Of a stretch of 64,000 bases of DNA, positions 30,498-37,772 are shown in pieces. Source of the DNA: a virus; the IMG/VR virus record IMGVR_UViG_3300042445_001170, positions 1 to 64,000 of that record; one strand, given 5' to 3'. The notes beneath the pieces were generated by a model. The model saw only the letters and a program-made list of their open reading frames with translations. It did no database searches and was not told the origin of the DNA. A program made the translations under genes and the position numbers. Within the stretch, counting starts at the first letter, position 1. Each line of letters begins with the position of its first letter.

Positions 30498-30914
30498 CTA
30501 ATTGCCACGTATGTTGGCATTGTAATATGTGCCTCCACCAGCATCAAATTCAAGCAATGTGTCTGAATCTAATTGATAGTTTGCAGATCCACCTCTATTA
30601 AAACTAATATCAACATTATATTCATCTGAAGATGGGTCATATTCATATTCAATATCTCCCATACTAGATCCAATCGATCCAGATGCTCCCATCTCTTCAA
30701 TATCGTCTAAGTCCTGTTCATCTATATCGGTTATATCTACATTAAGCTCATCAGCAGCGTTTATTACGTCTTCCCACCGATTTTCATCAAAATTAGAATA
30801 TAGGTAATCAGCGTCTTCTAGATCTATATTAAATCTTTCAGAAATAGCAATAATCTCTTGCTCTTTATCATATTCGACTGCCTTAATTACATCAGCAATT
30901 AGGATCTTTTTCAT
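30498..30914 (-). CDS. acidic hypothetical protein
   Basis: 138 residues, strongly acidic; residues 1-75 helical, 80-138 Gly/Ser/Tyr-rich with a repetitive acidic pattern. Last gene on the minus strand before the junction. Function unknown. Confidence 0.6.
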   Translation of the reverse strand: MKKILIADVIKAVEYDKEQEIIAISERFNIDLEDADYLYSNFDENRWEDVINAADELNVDITDIDEQDLDDIEEMGASGSIGSSMGDIEYEYDPSSDEYNVDISFNRGGSANYQLDSDTLLEFDAGGGTYYNANIRGN

Positions 30915-30916
30915 GG

Positions 30917-31099
30917 TTATTTACAGCTAACGCAGTAATATGGAGCACGAAGGTTTTCTGGAGCAGTGTATCCAGATCGAGCACATTTATGGCATGTAGC
31001 CTTAATTAGATTAGATTGTTCTATATCAAAGGTAAATGATCTTGTATAGTACAGTTTAGTAACGTACCACGTTATTAGTATTGCTAGTATAGTTATCAT
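30917..31099 (-). CDS. membrane-anchored zinc-ribbon protein
   Basis: 60 residues: membrane helix at 2-18, then CHKCARSG...YYCVSCK, a four-Cys zinc site. Function unknown. Confidence 0.6.
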   Translation of the reverse strand: MITILAILITWYVTKLYYTRSFTFDIEQSNLIKATCHKCARSGYTAPENLRAPYYCVSCK

Positions 31100-31111
31100 T
31101 GTTCTATTGTA

Positions 31112-31393
31112 TCATTTCTTCTTGGTTCTATTGAAGACATCTCTTAATAGTTCTATTGGTGAGGTTAGGACTTCTTCTTCCAGCCCGCCGTGTTTGTGCA
31201 ATATCTTGAGTAGGATCCCCGCTAGGAATAGATCATCAGCAAATGCCATCCATGGGAATAGTATATCAAATGGGTCAATTGGGACAGATAGGTACATAAC
31301 GCACAATATGGCTATCACCTTGATATGAATAGGGGACCTATCAAATTGAGCCCTGTAAGGCTTAAATAAAGCATTTAGTCGTTGTTTTAACAT
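31112..31393 (-). CDS. DUF1232 (YkvA-like) membrane protein
   Basis: 93 residues. LSVPIDPFDILFPWMAFADD in the middle is the DUF1232 pattern (SPIDLIPD...DD). Known only as a small membrane-associated family. It starts where transcription from the promoter at 31402-31430 would begin, so it is probably leaderless. Confidence 0.7.
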   Translation of the reverse strand: MLKQRLNALFKPYRAQFDRSPIHIKVIAILCVMYLSVPIDPFDILFPWMAFADDLFLAGILLKILHKHGGLEEEVLTSPIELLRDVFNRTKKK

Positions 31394-31401
31394 GTAGCCT
31401 T

Positions 31402-31430
31402 ATTGTAGCATTTAGGTCAGGTACTGACAA
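31402..31430 (-). promoter_or_regulatory. sigma70 promoter, leaderless
   Basis: On the minus strand TTGTCA, 17 nt ending TGC, TACAAT; the ATG at 31393 lies 8-9 nt after the hexamer. Confidence 0.65.
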
Positions 31431-31498
31431 TAGGGGTTCTTATTTTCCGCTTCACTAATTGCGATCTATATTAGACTATATAATCCTAGTCAACTACT

Positions 31499-31702
31499 TT
31501 AGCAACTATGTGTTAATCCACATACGGTGCATTTACTGTCTACGACAACGCAATCATCACACCAATCTGGTGCATTCTTCCAAGATGGATCAAGCTTTTC
31601 TTTATTCAGACAATCTTGGCATACAGTTTCTTTAAATGTCTTTACAGATAGATTCTCATCTTCAAACTCTATATATGCTTCTAGGTTATCTAATATGCTC
31701 AT
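31499..31702 (-). CDS. small zinc-ribbon protein
   Basis: 67 residues with CQDC, CDDC and CTVC...C groups, likely two zinc sites. ATGA overlap with the gene upstream. Confidence 0.6.
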   Translation of the reverse strand: MSILDNLEAYIEFEDENLSVKTFKETVCQDCLNKEKLDPSWKNAPDWCDDCVVVDSKCTVCGLTHSC

Positions 31703-31863
31703 TTTTGTAACCTCTTTTGTATACTCTCAGCTTCTTCAATTGTCTTCTGTATAGCAAGCTGAAAGGACTTGCACATCTTACATAAATCAAGCATTTCTGG
31801 GTAATTGGCCCAGGCTGCTCTATTTGTCTCTATAGAGCATGTATTGCACATTGGTGTATCCAT
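31699..31863 (-). CDS. small zinc-finger-like protein
   Basis: 54 residues (MDTPMCNTCSIETNR...CKMCK...), CxxC pairs then a helix. Overlaps the next gene by 4 nt. Confidence 0.55.
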   Translation of the reverse strand: MDTPMCNTCSIETNRAAWANYPEMLDLCKMCKSFQLAIQKTIEEAESIQKRLQK

Positions 31864-31917
31864 TGAAGTTCTTTCTCTAATAAAGGGAAAGCTCCCTTAT
31901 AGAACTATTATACACCT

Positions 31918-32202
31918 TCAGGCTTCCCCGCCTTCATCGTGCCCCAGAGGGCCATCACTCACGCCATATCTATCTGGATCATCCAGTATCTCTTGCAGTA
32001 GCCCCACAGGCACATTGTGGCCAGCCTTAATATGCTCTCTTATATGAGTGATCAAATGTCCATCATCATGTATCTCTTCAGACAATGAAAACAATGAGTA
32101 CTCATCTGTACGTTCATTCAGCCAACATGCTTGACACTCTATCCATCCACCAACATGTGGATAAATATAGATATCGCTGTCAGAAAATCTGGCGTATGCC
32201 AT
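31918..32202 (-). CDS. hypothetical actinophage protein
   Basis: 94 residues. MAYARFSDSDIYIYPHVGGWIECQAC is a start seen in many small actinophage proteins; acidic C-terminus, one Cys pair. Function unknown. One-base overlap with the upstream stop. Confidence 0.65.
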   Translation of the reverse strand: MAYARFSDSDIYIYPHVGGWIECQACWLNERTDEYSLFSLSEEIHDDGHLITHIREHIKAGHNVPVGLLQEILDDPDRYGVSDGPLGHDEGGEA

Positions 32203-32303
32203 TACATTGCTTTCTTTATCTTATTAATTGCTTTACGAAACTTGATATATCTAATTGGATTCTTCCAAAATTTAAGCGGAAGCTTTACTATCTTTTTTGC
32301 CAT
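32202..32303 (-). CDS. very basic micro-protein
   Basis: 33 residues, about 13 Lys/Arg (MAKKIVKLPLKFWKNPIRYI...). A perfect TAAGGAGG site precedes it. Could be antimicrobial-like or nucleic-acid binding; unknown. Confidence 0.55.
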   Translation of the reverse strand: MAKKIVKLPLKFWKNPIRYIKFRKAINKIKKAM

Positions 32304-32313
32304 TGTATCCTCC

Positions 32314-32541
32314 TTATAAATGTATCTTATTCACAGGCTCTTTGGACCAGTGTATGTATGATTTAATATAAACTACAGCATAAGCAATGGCTGAAAATAT
32401 AAACCCGTATTGTTTAGTTATTAAAGCATATGTTATCCATAGACATTCATTAAATAGAAGAACAAACCATCCCCATTTATCTTTTCTGCCTACGAAATAT
32501 ATACCCGCTACACCAATTACTGCCAATATCCATGACCACAT
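32314..32541 (-). CDS. small multi-span membrane protein
   Basis: 75 residues with three hydrophobic helices and a W-rich N-terminus (MWSWILAVIGVAG...). Resembles short actinophage membrane proteins of unknown role. Confidence 0.6.
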   Translation of the reverse strand: MWSWILAVIGVAGIYFVGRKDKWGWFVLLFNECLWITYALITKQYGFIFSAIAYAVVYIKSYIHWSKEPVNKIHL

Positions 32542-32666
32542 GTTATACCCTTATCGTTAGATATCTATTATAGCATTAAATATGTCAACGTAGTTGACTG
32601 GGATCTCTCTACCGCCGCCGATTTCACTAATTGGGATCAATATTGTGTAATATAGTTAATTTACTA

Positions 32667-32897
32667 TTAAGCTTCAGGTGAAGGAGTCGGACCTTCGTTA
32701 TCAGGTTCGGAACCTGGAGTACTGCCGTTATACGAACCTGAAATATTCTTCGGAATAATTCGCTTAATCTCGTAGCAACAGTCTGGGCATTCGCCCTTAT
32801 ACAACCAATTACCTGAATCTAAGACAACCATTTCGGTCAATCTGCCTGAAACATTTTTCTTGCATAGAACACAAAATGCGTCCAGCTTTATAGTCAT
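32667..32897 (-). CDS. small zinc-ribbon protein with Pro/Gly tail
   Basis: 76 residues: CVLCKKN near 9 and CPDCCYE near 38 form a zinc ribbon (DUF5679-like spacing); the last 20 residues are a flexible G/P/S/E tail. Confidence 0.6.
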   Translation of the reverse strand: MTIKLDAFCVLCKKNVSGRLTEMVVLDSGNWLYKGECPDCCYEIKRIIPKNISGSYNGSTPGSEPDNEGPTPSPEA

Positions 32898-33028
32898 TCT
32901 TCTAGAAGATGTTCATTTTCTTTAAAAGCTTTTAGAATAGCTTCTCTAAGCTTATCATTCTTTAGTGCATTATGTGTACCATTACATTCTGGATACGCAT
33001 CTGATAAGCCACATTTACATAGCGCCAT
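32894..33028 (-). CDS. mini CDGSH iron-sulfur protein
   Basis: 44 residues. CKCGLSDAYPECNGTH at 4-19 fits C-x-C-x2-S-x3-P-x-C-x-G-x-H, the CDGSH 2Fe-2S motif with Asp replaced by Asn. Only a short helix follows, so this is close to the minimal domain. Overlaps both neighbours by a few bases. Probably a redox or iron-sulfur carrier; one of three CDGSH domains in the window. Confidence 0.75.
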   Translation of the reverse strand: MALCKCGLSDAYPECNGTHNALKNDKLREAILKAFKENEHLLEE

Positions 33029-33296
33029 TTGTTTCAGCCTCTCTTAGCCACTGATCTTCCCATAACCCCATAAGCGATTCGTTACCAATATCATCAAAGT
33101 AGTAACGCTTATTTACAGGATTAAAGGTCCAGCCGTACCATCTATCACCTTCAGACCATGTTAGATTAGTTGGGCCTTCCTCTTTGTACTCTGACAGTCT
33201 ACGTAGCAATTCATCATTCTCATGAACAACAGCCTCAATTGCCTCTCTAAGGCGTTTAGGCCTCATGAGATATTTCTCTACAAAATTAAACAACAT
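33015..33296 (-). CDS. hypothetical protein
   Basis: 93 residues: basic helical start, then a W-rich, beta segment (WYGWTFNPVNKRYYFDD). Overlaps the CDGSH gene by 14 nt. Confidence 0.6.
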   Translation of the reverse strand: MLFNFVEKYLMRPKRLREAIEAVVHENDELLRRLSEYKEEGPTNLTWSEGDRWYGWTFNPVNKRYYFDDIGNESLMGLWEDQWLREAETNGAM

Positions 33297-33304
33297 ATTA
33301 TCTC

Positions 33305-33490
33305 CTAGTATGGCCCATATGCATTAAAATGAAGGTATGAATATACCTTATCCGTATTACCTGATTGTATCAGCTCCATAGGTATGCCGTCAAGGGCTGT
33401 GTTGTGTCCGTATAGCCATTTTAAAGCATTTCCTACGTTGTCTCCCACAATAGAAAATAGCATATCTACGATCTCATCTGTTTTATTCAT
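33305..33490 (-). CDS. MbcA/ParS/Xre-antitoxin-C-like protein
   Basis: 61 residues. ALKWLYGHNTALDGIPMELI followed by a Gly/Asp turn and V-x3-L fits the DUF2384 toxin-binding domain of Xre/MbcA-type antitoxins. There is no N-terminal HTH and no RES-type toxin beside it, so it may be a stand-alone antitoxin that blocks a host system. Confidence 0.6.
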   Translation of the reverse strand: MNKTDEIVDMLFSIVGDNVGNALKWLYGHNTALDGIPMELIQSGNTDKVYSYLHFNAYGPY

Positions 33491-33765
33491 TTTGGATCTT
33501 TAATTGGCGACTTATCTAAACTAAAATAATTAGTTTGATGTCCAAACTTCATCTTATTTAATCTTTTATTGATAGCCCGCCACATTCCCCATTCTGTGTA
33601 TGCAAGCCCGCCTTTACAAGCTGCTCCCCAGTAGCCGTCATTTGGCCCATCGCCCATTTGATACCATTTTTGAATATCCCAAAATCTAGCCCTTGGACCA
33701 TATTTCCAATCACGGTGAACTTTGATTATATATGCTGGACGATCTACAGATTTCTTTTTGCTCAT
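33487..33765 (-). CDS. basic hypothetical protein
   Basis: 92 residues, basic, W/Y-rich (RFWDIQKWYQMGDGPNDGYWG). ATGA overlaps on both sides. Unknown. Confidence 0.6.
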   Translation of the reverse strand: MSKKKSVDRPAYIIKVHRDWKYGPRARFWDIQKWYQMGDGPNDGYWGAACKGGLAYTEWGMWRAINKRLNKMKFGHQTNYFSLDKSPIKDPK

Positions 33766-33947
33766 CCTAACTCCTTCTCAATAGCCTGAATAACTTCTTT
33801 AACAGGAACACAGCAATGACCTTTTTTGTCTAAAAAATTACACAATTCCACTACTGCACGAAGGGCTCGCATAGATTGTGGGTCACCGTTGTAATAAGCA
33901 ACATCTAATCTGCGGTTAATTTCAATTAGCAATTCATCGTATGTCAT
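33762..33947 (-). CDS. small hypothetical protein
   Basis: 61 residues from MTYDELLIEINRRLD; the preceding GGAG is at suitable distance. Central helix and CCVPV. ATG overlaps the upstream stop. Confidence 0.55.
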   Translation of the reverse strand: MTYDELLIEINRRLDVAYYNGDPQSMRALRAVVELCNFLDKKGHCCVPVKEVIQAIEKELG

Positions 33948-34162
33948 CATTGCTCCATCATAGCATTTATACCCTTGATTACACAAGTGTCTATGCCATC
34001 TCCATATCTATGGGTAAACTTTTTACCTACCCTCCATAGCTGATCGTCTTCTATGATTAAATAGTCATTGATTGAATCAGGATCTGTATCTCCTGCAACC
34101 CGCCCAATGTGGTATGTCTTAATTAGCCTATCGTTAACGTATATTGGAATGTGTATTGGCAT
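33947..34162 (-). CDS. small hypothetical protein with SD inside tRNA-Gln
   Basis: 71 residues from MPIHIPIYVNDRLIK. The only good ribosome site is GGGGGAGAG, which is the 3' acceptor strand of tRNA-Gln. A longer frame would start within the tRNA and is rejected. Confidence 0.55.
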   Translation of the reverse strand: MPIHIPIYVNDRLIKTYHIGRVAGDTDPDSINDYLIIEDDQLWRVGKKFTHRYGDGIDTCVIKGINAMMEQ

Positions 34163-34163
34163 G

Positions 34164-34234
34164 CTCTCCCCCAAGGATTCGAACCTCAATAGCCAGGACC
34201 AAAACCTGGAGTCCTACCGTTAGACGAGAGGAGA
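34164..34234 (-). tRNA. tRNA-Gln(TTG)
   Basis: 71 nt: acceptor TCTCCTC/GGGGAGA, anticodon stem CCAGG/CCTGG with loop TTTTGGT, T-arm with TTCGAAT. Confidence 0.9.
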
Positions 34235-34239
34235 CTATG

Positions 34240-34322
34240 CGGAAACAATAGGATTCGAACCTATGGATCTTTCAATCTACGATTTAGCAAACCGTTGCAT
34301 TCGACCACTCTGCCATATTTCC
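34240..34322 (-). tRNA. tRNA-Ser(GCT)
   Basis: 83 nt, class II with extra arm: acceptor GGAAATA/TGTTTCC, anticodon stem ACGGT/ATCGT, loop TTGCTAA, T-arm TTCGAAT. Confidence 0.88.
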
Positions 34323-34483
34323 TTGTGTCGGGTCAGTTTATAGATTCCACACTGTAAGGCCTTTAACCGAGTCCCCCGACGAGACCGTACAGTAGACTCC
34401 TAGTTGCCCCTGTAGTTTGCGTAAACAGAAAGCTAACTTTTCGTAGCTACCGAAAGTTCCTACTGCCATACAAACGTTTCCCG
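34323..34483. ncRNA. structured spacer in the tRNA array
   Basis: 161 nt without tRNA fold or gene. Contains GTCGGG...CCCGAC as a long-range stem (~34328-34381) and a hairpin AACTTT...AAAGTT (~34434-34457). Confidence 0.3.
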
Positions 34484-34554
34484 CACCGTCTCTAGGAGTC
34501 GAACCTAGGCTTGCCGCTTTGGAGACGGCAGTGCTACCATAACACTTAGACGAT
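34484..34554 (-). tRNA. tRNA-Trp(CCA)
   Basis: 71 nt: acceptor ATCGTCT/AGACGGT, anticodon stem GCCGT/GCGGC with loop CTCCAAA, T-arm CTAGG-TTCGACT-CCTAG. Confidence 0.88.
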
Positions 34555-34685
34555 ATGTGATCAATAGGTCTACGAGCAGACTAACCTAATGATCGTGATA
34601 TATGAGGATTTACTATCGCTCGTTGTCCTCCAGTTGTCCCCGTCGGGAGTCAGTCTCAATTACCTGAAACTCAACTTTAATATCG
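34555..34685. ncRNA. structured spacer in the tRNA array
   Basis: 131 nt, no tRNA fold. ACGAGC...GCTCGT and GAGGA...TCCTC inverted repeats. Confidence 0.25.
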
Positions 34686-34759
34686 TACATCAGGTAGGAG
34701 TTGAACCTACAACAATTAGTTCCTAAGACTAACGCCTCTACCAGTTGGGCTACTGACGC
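34686..34759 (-). tRNA. tRNA-Leu(TAG), short variable arm
   Basis: 74 nt: acceptor GCGTCAG/CTGATGT, anticodon stem TTAGT/ACTAA with loop CTTAGGA, T-arm GTAGG-TTCAACT-CCTAC. Anticodon TAG reads CUA. The variable loop is only ~5 nt, unlike the long arm expected of bacterial Leu tRNAs. Confidence 0.75.
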
Positions 34760-34929
34760 AAATGCTAGCCACGACTTGGGTTCTTAACCTAAACCATCTG
34801 CTAGCTGTTATACCTAGTTACGACCACAGAGCCTATCCATCAGCCTGAACGCCTTCATAAGATGCAGGTAACAGTGCTAAGTTCGGTATAACTATCTCCG
34901 TACAGGTTGTTCAGACCTTATACTTTGAG
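34760..34929. ncRNA. structured spacer in the tRNA array
   Basis: 170 nt, no tRNA fold. A perfect 8-bp stem GTTATACC/GGTATAAC encloses ~75 nt (about 34805-34892). Confidence 0.3.
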
Positions 34930-35004
34930 TGGCGGATATGGGATTTGAACCCATGACCTAAAGCTTATGAGGCTTTCGAGCTAACCGAACTGCTCTAATC
35001 CGCT
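34930..35004 (-). tRNA. tRNA-Met(CAT)
   Basis: 75 nt: anticodon stem AAAGC/GCTTT with loop CTCATAA, T-arm ATGGG-TTCAAAT-CCCAT. The first acceptor pair is A-C, so unpaired as in initiators, but the anticodon stem lacks the GGG/C run. Confidence 0.82.
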
Positions 35005-35043
35005 GTGGAGATTAAGTATAGTACAGAACTAAATCCCTGTCAA

Positions 35044-35340
35044 CTATATTTGAATTGCCATTACACTCTTGGCATTAAGTAATAGATACTTAGTGTTGTC
35101 ATCATCTTCAACTTCCGTCCCAGAATGCTCTGGATAAAGGATTACATCTCCCACATTGATTCCGCCAATCGGGATCAGGTCGCCCTTGTAGTTGTATTCA
35201 CCTTCGCCCATGCTAATTACTGTAGCTTTATTTGGGCCTTGATCTGAGAACGTGGCAGATAGCACTAAGCCTGTAGCCGTTGTCTTTTCGCCTGTTTCAA
35301 TCTTCTTGATAAGCAACATTCCACCTATAGGTTTAATCAT
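35044..35340 (-). CDS. groES: GroES-like co-chaperonin
   Basis: 98 residues. KPIGGMLLIKKIETGEKTTA..G, VISMGEGEY and GDVILYPEHSGTEVE are typical of Cpn10. Phage co-chaperonins (as T4 gp31) cap host GroEL for capsid folding. The mobile loop (~15-35) is present. Confidence 0.88.
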   Translation of the reverse strand: MIKPIGGMLLIKKIETGEKTTATGLVLSATFSDQGPNKATVISMGEGEYNYKGDLIPIGGINVGDVILYPEHSGTEVEDDDNTKYLLLNAKSVMAIQI

Positions 35341-35456
35341 TGTCTATGCCTTTTCTTATTTCCATAACGAGCCTTGACTTCTGCCTTAGCTTTATCTACA
35401 ATAGATTGCGTTAAAACATCTACATTAAATTCATCATCAAACTGCTGTTCGTTCAT
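35337..35456 (-). CDS. small hypothetical protein
   Basis: 39 residues, acidic start and basic end (ARYGNKKRHRQ). ATGA overlap with groES. Confidence 0.5.
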   Translation of the reverse strand: MNEQQFDDEFNVDVLTQSIVDKAKAEVKARYGNKKRHRQ

Positions 35457-35553
35457 CTGGATCCTTTTCCCATGTAAGTTTTCCATCTTTATATACAGGC
35501 CAATATCCTAATGAACGCCAGTCCATTTTCATAATCTTTGGCTCTCTTGGCAT
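35437..35553 (-). CDS. small hypothetical protein
   Basis: 38 residues (MPREPKIMKMDWRSLGYWP...). Overlaps the next gene by 20 nt. Confidence 0.5.
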   Translation of the reverse strand: MPREPKIMKMDWRSLGYWPVYKDGKLTWEKDPDERTAV

Positions 35554-35563
35554 ACCACACACC

Positions 35564-36193
35564 TTAACCACGCATATATGGAAACAGTATGTAAGAGTAT
35601 AAATCATAGTTATCAAGAAGTGCTGGGTTGTCAGCCATATTACCTAAATTCATCTTCATAAGTGTCTTGTAATCAACCGTTATCATCATTGCTGGCTCTT
35701 TTTGATTTATATTTCCATACTGGTCTACTGATGGGAATGTTCCAGTAATGCATGCAGAGGCATTCTTATCCCACACTATTTCTTTATACTCAGTAAGGAT
35801 AGCAATCATATCTCTTTGACCACCACGAATTCTTGAGTCTTTGAATAAGTTATCAGAGATTGGAAACTTTACGAGTACGCAATCAGATTTACTATAACTT
35901 ACGTAGACATCTACATCTAACTCAGACTGAACATTTTTTCTAAATTCCTTAATGGGGTCTTTATTTTCATTCTTTGGATCTTCTAATACAGACTGAACTT
36001 CTTTTGCTGTTGTCTCAACAATCTTTTCTTTTTCTACTGTTGGTGGAAGTGTAGCACCAATTGCAATAAAAAGAATTGTGGGCAGAACTACTGCAAATGC
36101 CAGTAGTGATTTAGAGATAGTCTTTCTTTTAACAATTGCTACAACCATAGCAATTAAACTTAGTAGGTACAGAATAATAAATAAATCCGACAT
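35564..36193 (-). CDS. two-span membrane protein with extracytoplasmic domain
   Basis: 209 residues: membrane helices at ~4-21 and ~28-49, then a soluble domain (~60-209) with a coiled-coil start and beta core. No family recognised. Has its own promoter at 36244-36272. Confidence 0.6.
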   Translation of the reverse strand: MSDLFIILYLLSLIAMVVAIVKRKTISKSLLAFAVVLPTILFIAIGATLPPTVEKEKIVETTAKEVQSVLEDPKNENKDPIKEFRKNVQSELDVDVYVSYSKSDCVLVKFPISDNLFKDSRIRGGQRDMIAILTEYKEIVWDKNASACITGTFPSVDQYGNINQKEPAMMITVDYKTLMKMNLGNMADNPALLDNYDLYSYILFPYMRG

Positions 36194-36243
36194 TTTAATC
36201 CTTTGTTTAGATACATTGTCCGCCCGACCCTGTATATACCTAA

Positions 36244-36272
36244 AGTATACTATATATGATGGGACCCGTCAA
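36244..36272 (-). promoter_or_regulatory. sigma70-type promoter
   Basis: On the minus strand TTGACG, 17 nt, TATACT, reading to the membrane-protein gene. The remaining ~130 nt to 36400 show nothing clear. Confidence 0.65.
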
Positions 36273-36399
36273 TAGTCTTTTGGCCCGCCTGACTCTCATG
36301 ATACTGTAAATGAAAATCCATTAGCTGATACGTGACCGCACAGAAGCATATTGAACAATGTGTGAGCCATTGGGACTTATCTTCCCAGGCTTTAGCCAA

Positions 36400-36492
36400 C
36401 TACTTGTTGCCCCTTAATTTCTTATACTCTTTAATAAAAGCAACTATGGTCACTATCAATACAAACACACACATAATAAAATAAAGGATCAT
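36400..36492 (-). CDS. tiny membrane peptide
   Basis: 30 residues, one helix then a basic tail (KEYKKLRGNK). ATGA overlap with the oxygenase upstream. Confidence 0.45.
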   Translation of the reverse strand: MILYFIMCVFVLIVTIVAFIKEYKKLRGNK

Positions 36493-37100
36493 AGGAATTC
36501 ACCAGTAAAATTAACATTTGCGCTTAATCTAAATTGAGATGTATGGGGGTAGCTCCAACTATGAAACCTATCTGAGTAGAAAATGGCGCATGCTCCAGCT
36601 TTAGGGTGTATCTCTTTAATTATACTAAGATCTTCTACCGTTGTCTTTTTGCCATCGTACATCTTGTTGTAAAGGGTTGTAGGGCCTTCTGAGTCATTGA
36701 TATAGTACATGAAAGAGAACCCTCCGAACCTTCCATTAAGGTCTGTATGGATGGGAAGAGTCCTTTGATCGCTATTTTTTACTGTTAGGTTGACTCTTAC
36801 TCTTAAAAATTTATCAACACGAATCTTATACTTATCTGCAAAGGCATTCAATATCTCTGATAAGATAGGGGTAGATAGACTTGGCATTCCTAGAATTGAC
36901 TTATCTCCAAGAAGTATCAATCCATCCTGTGTTTGATCGGTATCTATACCAGATAGTCCATCAGTTTCTGCCCCAACAGTTTCCTGCATATAGTAGGGCA
37001 TATTCATAAATATTTTTTTATATTTCTCTATTTGTTCTTTGCTAAATATGTCTTCATCATAGATATACCCTGGGTCTACCAAAAGGTGTTCGTTGCTCAT
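36489..37100 (-). CDS. 2OG-Fe(II) oxygenase
   Basis: 203 residues. H118 and D120 (IHTD), H180 or H186 (RFHSWSYPH) and R191 (FRLSANV). Short version of the P4H-like fold. Substrate unknown. Confidence 0.85.
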   Translation of the reverse strand: MSNEHLLVDPGYIYDEDIFSKEQIEKYKKIFMNMPYYMQETVGAETDGLSGIDTDQTQDGLILLGDKSILGMPSLSTPILSEILNAFADKYKIRVDKFLRVRVNLTVKNSDQRTLPIHTDLNGRFGGFSFMYYINDSEGPTTLYNKMYDGKKTTVEDLSIIKEIHPKAGACAIFYSDRFHSWSYPHTSQFRLSANVNFTGEFL

Positions 37101-37137
37101 GTATATATCCTACTATTTCTATTAGTTTATTGCAATA

Positions 37138-37275
37138 CTAGCTGACGTAAAAGTTTCTCATATGAGTCTTACATACGGAAATTATTGTTGCCCCTAGCTG
37201 ATCCCAGTAAATACCTGGCTCACTACAAAAATGACATTTGTCATCGTATGGCTTATTAACATCAGTCGTGTTCAT
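37138..37275 (-). CDS. small zinc-binding-type protein
   Basis: 45 residues from MNTTDVNKPYDDKCHFC, with CHFC and CKTH. Preferred over a longer frame that would overlap the upstream gene by 68 nt; GGAG lies upstream. Confidence 0.55.
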   Translation of the reverse strand: MNTTDVNKPYDDKCHFCSEPGIYWDQLGATIISVCKTHMRNFYVS

Positions 37276-37483
37276 ATCTATCTTTAATTCTCCTCCACCT
37301 TCCCCATTGGGTAGGTACATCGAGTCCAATATACTCCTGGCCAGTTTCTAAGTCAATAAGAAGCCATTTCCCAGGAGCTTTTGTATGAATTGTTAAGTTA
37401 ACAGCCTCTTCAAATTCGTGAACTTCTGCTCCTTGATACATTTTAGGTAAAAAGGTATAGACATTGTTAAGTAATTTTCTCAT
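37262..37483 (-). CDS. hypothetical protein
   Basis: 73 residues, alpha/beta (GKWLLIDLETGQEYIGLDVP). No motif. Confidence 0.55.
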   Translation of the reverse strand: MRKLLNNVYTFLPKMYQGAEVHEFEEAVNLTIHTKAPGKWLLIDLETGQEYIGLDVPTQWGRWRRIKDRYEHD

Positions 37484-37504
37484 ACAGATACTATTATATC
37501 TTAT

Positions 37505-37648
37505 TTAAACTGCTAATTCCCTTGGTAACATTATTTCGCATTTGTCACAGTAATCATAAATAGATCCAGTGTACGGACATTGCCCAGCTTCAATTAAATT
37601 ATGCCCATTAAAATAACATTTAATTCTGTTAAAGTAATGACTAATCAT
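37505..37648 (-). CDS. small Cys-containing protein
   Basis: 47 residues from MISHYFNRIKCYF, with CPYTGSIYDYCDKC. Start overlaps the end of the CDGSH gene. Confidence 0.55.
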   Translation of the reverse strand: MISHYFNRIKCYFNGHNLIEAGQCPYTGSIYDYCDKCEIMLPRELAV

Positions 37649-37772
37649 CTTGCTTTTCTTTATCCCAAGGCGGAGGTTCAACTGGAGGTCTGCCGTGTGA
37701 CCCATCGCATACTGGATAGGACAAAGACCTACCGCATTGACACATTACTACTGCTGGATATTTGGTAGCCAT
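37641..37772 (-). CDS. CDGSH iron-sulfur protein in the ahp operon
   Basis: 43 residues. MCQCGRSLSYPVCDGSH at 10-26 is an exact CDGSH motif. Ligands C11, C13, C22 and H26. A proline-rich acidic tail follows. Starts on the stop of ahpD (TAATG), so the three redox genes are coupled. Likely a small 2Fe-2S redox partner. Confidence 0.85.
   Translation of the reverse strand: MATKYPAVVMCQCGRSLSYPVCDGSHGRPPVEPPPWDKEKQDD

Noticed and set aside
34805-34892. A minus-strand CCGAACTTAG segment reminiscent of 5S rRNA loop C
   Set aside because: The surrounding helices of 5S rRNA cannot be drawn; only the 8-bp closing stem is convincing.
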